From the NCBI RefSeq assembly GCF_001640805.2, contig NC_066848.1:13481592-13545591 (forward strand): DNA of 64,000 nucleotides. Reading direction: 5' to 3'. Under the pieces are notes generated by a model. The model did not search any database. It was not told the origin of the DNA and worked only from the letters and a program-made list of their open reading frames with translations. This DNA is from Lates calcarifer (Eukaryota > Chordata > Actinopteri > Centropomidae). The number at the start of each line of letters is the position of its first letter. Position 1 is the first letter of the stretch. This document shows positions 21,867 to 64,000 of the stretch, piece by piece. The position numbers and the translations under genes are program-made.

Positions 21867-24322
21867 TCCATTAGCATATACACATGATGTGGTCTGCAAC
21901 TCTACTGCCGTGTGGTCACCTGCGTTTTGGCAGTGTTCACAGCCCAACACGCAGTCATGGTATTTAAGTGCGTAAAACAGGAAAAAAGAGACTTGAATCC
22001 TAAGTGTGTAATAGCTTGTGAAACACATGCTGTTAGGTGGCCTGTGTAGACCACTGTATTGATTAAAATAGAAACGTATTTGTTCTGTCAGACGTACATT
22101 AAATGGATGACTGAAAAATGTGGCTAAAACACTGTGGTAGTGGATTGTAACACTTGAGGTCCTGCCAGAGGCTGGCTCGCATTGTAGGAAGAAGCTTGTG
22201 GGCTCACTGCCGCTGATGTCAGCAAGGGTTTGTGTGAGGCCACAGTTTGGGGTGAGGAGGGGTAAAGTGAGTGGAGGTGAAATGAGGTGAGGTGTACTGT
22301 CCTGATACGAGGGTGGCAGGTACACCATGTTTTTTTCCTCACAGTATCTATGAATAGTAGATACTCTACTGTAGTGTCCTGCTCCCTGTACATGATCTGT
22401 ACTAAAGAGGCACACCAGTAATTTTGCAGTAATTTGATATTTTCAAGAGTTTGTATGACAGATTAGATTGATCAGAACATTTAGCAACCTTTTATTGGAG
22501 AATGGTTGAAAGTTGTTGCTGAAAACATGCAAACCCACAGATGGCATCCTTGAAGATAAGGAAAAGAGCTCATATGTTTAGCCAGATATGTTGGTCCTGT
22601 CAGCTGTCAGATGGTGTAGTCAAAATCATTTCTCAATCTTTTGGTCCTCTTTACCACTGTAATATTAGCAGAAAGTTAAGCAGTGTAACAATGGCTTATA
22701 AATGTAAATGACAAAGGTCATTAAGAGGCCTGGTCATGCTTAATGTGTGCCACTGTGTTTTTTGTGTTGTTAGTGTTTGTTTGTTTTTTTTAAGTTGCCA
22801 TCCTTTATAGTGTTGGGAAGTGGGACAGACTATTTTGGGAGCCCCTGGTTAAAGAAGTAAAAGTCCCATTCACTTTTCCCATAAACAATGTTATGTGACT
22901 CACAGTTGGAACAATTCTACAGCTTGGATCAACATGAAACTCTCCCAGCTCAGTTGTCAGTACAAAAGAAGAGCAGCTGCATTAGAAAATATCTGAGTCT
23001 TTGATTTAAAAAAGGTTATGGTACAAACGTGTACATAAAAATGTTGAGGTAGATAACGAACTAGTTAACTACAACGCCCAAGTTGCATTTGGGCAAGAGA
23101 CATCCAATCACTGAGCTTGAAATTTTGTTATATGTGCAGCTAACAGTGGATGGAAGCTAAAGGGAAGACTGAAAAGAAAATCTGTGGCTTAAATCAATTT
23201 ACTTTTAAATTTGGGGTGAATCGCAGGTGAATTCTCCATGGCAATGATGGCCGAAGTTCATGGGTATTATAGTATTCAGGCCCGTTCTAAAATTGTTGTC
23301 AAATGTGACTGAAATAATAAAAACCGGAGGCCATAACATAGTCCTGTAGAGTCCTTAATTTCTATGTTCAGTAACATTGAGGATAAAAAACTGAAATTGG
23401 AATACAGATTGGGAAAAGTACCTCTAAAACACCCCAAACCTAGTGAGGAGTAAATCCATTGCCGTGCAGTGTCACTTCATACATCTAGACTGATTAATGA
23501 TGGGGTAGCCGACTGTCTGGTCCTTGCCCTCTGTATCCATTTTTTATCCATCTCTCTCTCTCTCTGTCTCTCTCTTCCTTGCTTCATATCTGTCTCTATT
23601 TCCTGTGATTATGTGTTTTTTTCCTCACTATCTCCCTTTCCTTGTCGTTTTATGTCCTGTGTTATTGCCTCTGGAATGAAATATCATGAAATAAATGTTG
23701 TCTGGCAGGTGCTTCCCCTGGCATGGTTGGTTCATCATGGCAGTAGATGTCTCCATGGCAACAGCTGCCCTGGTGACAAGGGGTTGCCACTGTCTGGACA
23801 TTCTGCTCTCCTCTCCTCTCCTCTCCTCCACTAAGTGCGATCAGGGCCATGCAAGACCAGATTAAGGTTAAAGCTAACCGTGGCTTCATTGAATTACTCT
23901 GCAGTGTTACAGCTTAATCCAGAATTGCACAGTGCCTATAAAAAGGATTCGATCTCCTTGGATGTAATTGCTAGGACTGGGTATCATTTGAATTGTTTTC
24001 TAAATCGGTGTTAATACAACAGCCAAGTTTTGGTATTAGTACCAGAACAATACTTTTTACCCTATACTTTAGTTTCTACAAATATAAACTTGGTTTCTAC
24101 AACATTGCTCTGTCTGTGCAAGGAACTTATAATAGACTAAAACTGGTAAAATTTATATATCCACAACCAGGAACTATTTGATGGCAGCTTTAGATAGTTT
24201 TTGATGCTACAGTGACATATTGAGAATTGATACCCAGCTCTTATCATTAGATTCAATGCTGTAAAATAATAAAACATGCAAAAGTCCAAGAGGGATGAAA
24301 AGTTTTCATAGATACTGGTAGG

Positions 24323-24490
24323 GGTCCAACTAACAGTTATTTTCCTGATAGACAGATCTGTTTATTTATTTTTGTAGTTAGTCATTTAGTTTTAAAATGC
24401 AAGTGAAAAACACCCATCATAAGTTCCCAGATCCCAAGGTGTCCTCGAGTATGTGCAGTTTTCCAACCAACATACCAAATACCAAAAAAA
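24323..24490 (+). repeat. 'gctgcaactaac' type teleost repeat, truncated
   Basis: 'gtccaactaacagttatttt', 'gttagtcatttagttttaaa', 'agttcccagatcccaaggtg' and 'ttttccaaccaacataccaa' align in order with the left half of the same family. Confidence 0.65.
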
Positions 24491-25432
24491 AATAAAAATA
24501 ATAATAATTATATAACACTATACAAGAAGCAGGAAACAGTGAATTTATAGTATTTATGTTTTTTTTATTTATTTATTTTAGTAATGACTTCAACATGTAG
24601 TAGATTATCAAAACTGTTGATGTTTAATTTCATTGCAGTCCAAGGTGCAGTCTCATATGGTAAAAAAGACCCCAGCAATAAACAGTTGCAGTCTCAATCT
24701 ACACTGAAATCTTTTTTTTTTTTCCCAGTAACAATTTGTTGGCAGTTTGGCTTATCTAGTCCTTATCAAAGACTTGAAACGTGAGTGACATCTTATTTTG
24801 GGCTTACTAAAACCTTTATTTCTTTGCTTGGGTGGGGAAAGATCCATCCATCTACCTCTTCTTAATCCTGATTAATCAAACCCATACTTTTGGCAAGTAA
24901 GCATATGGAGGGGGCACATTTTGAAAAAAACAAGGGTAAAGTAAGTGAAAGCTGGATTCAGATGGGTCACTATTCTGCTGCATCAACATTTAAAAAAGCC
25001 CTATACCACCCTATTAGGTTGTGTGTGAGTACGTCTGTAGGTCTTTTCCACCCTTCGTTATGACGCTGCAGTCTTTTTAAGAGTTGGCGGCATCGCAGAC
25101 ACTAGCTGATCTGAATACTGATTTCCAGCTAGATTGCTACAACGGCTAGCACTAGCTACCGTAGTGCTGATCTCCATTCAGGTTGAGCAGCGTAGTGTTG
25201 TTGCGTGTTGTGTAATACAGTGTAGTAGGGTGCATTTGAGGTGAACAGCAGCTATGCAGAGAGAGGGAGGGAGGGAGAGGAGAGCGGGAGTGAGACGACC
25301 GAGAGGTGCAGAGATTTGGGCAGAGAGAAAGAGTGTGAGAGCATCCCTAACTGCCGTTGTTGCTATTTATAGCCAAGCCCTACTCCACAGTCCTGAGATG
25401 CTCTCCCACCTCCCACATACAGACGTCAGCCT

Positions 25433-25435
<3 letters not shown>

Positions 25436-25468
<33 letters not shown>
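25436..25468. repeat. (CA)n microsatellite
   Basis: About 16 CA units followed by (CTCA)n, 830 bp before the akt3 start codon. Confidence 0.95.
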
Positions 25469-25472
<4 letters not shown>

Positions 25473-26165
25473 TCACTCTCTCACATATACATATTGACAA
25501 AATAATTTGACATGCAGAAATATAGCAAGTACAGAAAGGTAGACTGGCTTTTGCACACAGCACAGCCTGCTCACCAGAACAAAAAGATCTATGAATGAAT
25601 GAGAGGTAGAGCTCAGGGATGTTTGTTTGGCAATCAAGGTCAGTTTTTACTTCATCAAAAGCCCTGCAATAATTCATCCTGTTTATCAGTGAGAGTGTTA
25701 GCGACAGAAAGAGGAACTGGGTGTATGATTGGGTGGGGGAAGAGTGGAGGGAGCATTTGTCCTCACAATAACTAGTTGTTTGTCTTGTCAGATTGCATGA
25801 AAGGGCTTTGGAGGGAAAGAGAGGGAGCAGCAGAGGAGGAGAAAAATAAATCCATGCCTTCTTTTTTTTTTTTCTTTCTTTTTTTTCTCCTTTCACTTCC
25901 TTCCAGGCTGAGTCACTGCTGGTGAGGAGGAAGGTCTGGAGAGGGAACGAGAGAGGAGGAGGAGGAGGTGGAGGAGGAGGGGGAGAAGAAGAAGAAGGGA
26001 GGGAGACAGGGAGATAAGCCACAACAGGAAGCAAAACGACACACACACACACACACACAGAACCACAGCGTGTGCTTGTGTGTGCGTCCGAGAGAGAGAC
26101 TGCGCGAACGAGAGGGTAAACGGGAAAGGAAGGGAGGGAGAGTGACGCGGAGGCTGGGAGAGCCT

Positions 26166-26263
26166 GCCCCCCCCCCCCCCCCCTCCTCTCCCTCTCTTTC
26201 TCTCCTCTCCTCTCCTCCTCTCCTCCCCTCCTCCCTCTCTCTCTCTCTCTCTCTGTGGAGCAG
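26166..26263 (+). promoter_or_regulatory. Long pyrimidine tract and probable 3' splice site before the akt3 ATG exon
   Basis: About 17 C residues and then some 70 nt of almost pure C/T precede GTGGAGCAG, which ends at 26263. This would make a very strong acceptor for an exon starting at 26264, 35 nt before the ATG. A second AG at 26280 could serve as an alternative. If instead the tract is transcribed as 5'UTR, no acceptor is needed. Confidence 0.5.
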
Positions 26264-26298
26264 GCGTGTAGCGGCATCAGACTCGGCGTGAAGGAACC

Positions 26299-64000
<37,702 letters not shown>

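Larger units (their letters stand above)
19968..26263 (+). other. Inferred 5'UTR intron: repeats, GA-rich and CT-rich tracts, no coding exon seen
   Basis: Holds the nested repeat complex at 20222-20950, other interspersed repeats (21641-21866, 24323-24490), a CA array (25436-25468), purine-rich sequence (25255-25310, 25920-26010) and a long pyrimidine tract (26166-26254). The stretches 21870-24300 and 24500-25250 show nothing that I can name. The long minus-strand frame at 25426-26277 is a low-complexity shadow. Confidence 0.4.

Noticed and set aside
25426..26277. 283-codon minus-strand open frame opposite the akt3 5' region
   Set aside because: Its translation is runs of S, P, R, E and K from the GA/CT-rich tracts and CV repeats from the CA array. 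No domain is visible, and it is antisense to the probable acceptor tract.

Overview
The window is vertebrate nuclear DNA, almost certainly from a teleost (percomorph-like) fish. The evidence is one gene split into short, canonical GT-AG exons by long introns, very many (CA)n/(GT)n microsatellites, and several interspersed repeats of types familiar from fish genomes. No bacterial, organellar or viral gene content was seen. The many short open frames are microsatellite or low-complexity translations.

The one protein-coding gene I can support is akt3 (RAC-gamma serine/threonine kinase) on the + strand. Nine coding exons lie at 26299-26344, 48118-48243, 52098-52209, 55664-55808, 56586-56717, 56922-56987, 58117-58185, 60187-60309 and 61064-61192. 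They join in frame to give residues 1-316: the complete PH domain, the linker, and the kinase domain through the activation loop. Numbering is collinear with mammalian AKT3 (Lys177, Asp271, Asp289 and Thr305 all fall on the expected positions). The rest of the kinase domain and the C-terminal hydrophobic motif must lie beyond position 64000. Whether this is the akt3a or akt3b paralogue cannot be decided here.

Layout: 1-19.4 kb is noncoding DNA with microsatellites, a 385-bp hAT-type MITE with a perfect 8-bp target-site duplication, copies of a 'tagccatgctagca' repeat (one carrying a perfect 23-bp hairpin), and a degenerate minisatellite. Around 19.44-20.0 kb a CpG-dense block with a perfect CRE, an NRF1-like site and a good splice donor looks like the promoter and untranslated first exon. 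From 20 to 26.26 kb is the inferred 5'UTR intron, full of nested repeats and ending in a long pyrimidine tract before the ATG exon. Intron 1 (21.8 kb) holds most of the remaining DNA, including a 64-bp direct duplication and a broken LINE fragment. The last 16 kb holds exons 2-9.

I found no new multi-gene system. The observations most worth checking are the GT/CA arrays flanking the 69-nt exon 7, a possible upstream reading frame that abuts or joins the akt3 start depending on acceptor choice, the CpG-rich promoter candidate, the 64-bp duplication, and the clean hAT MITE insertion.
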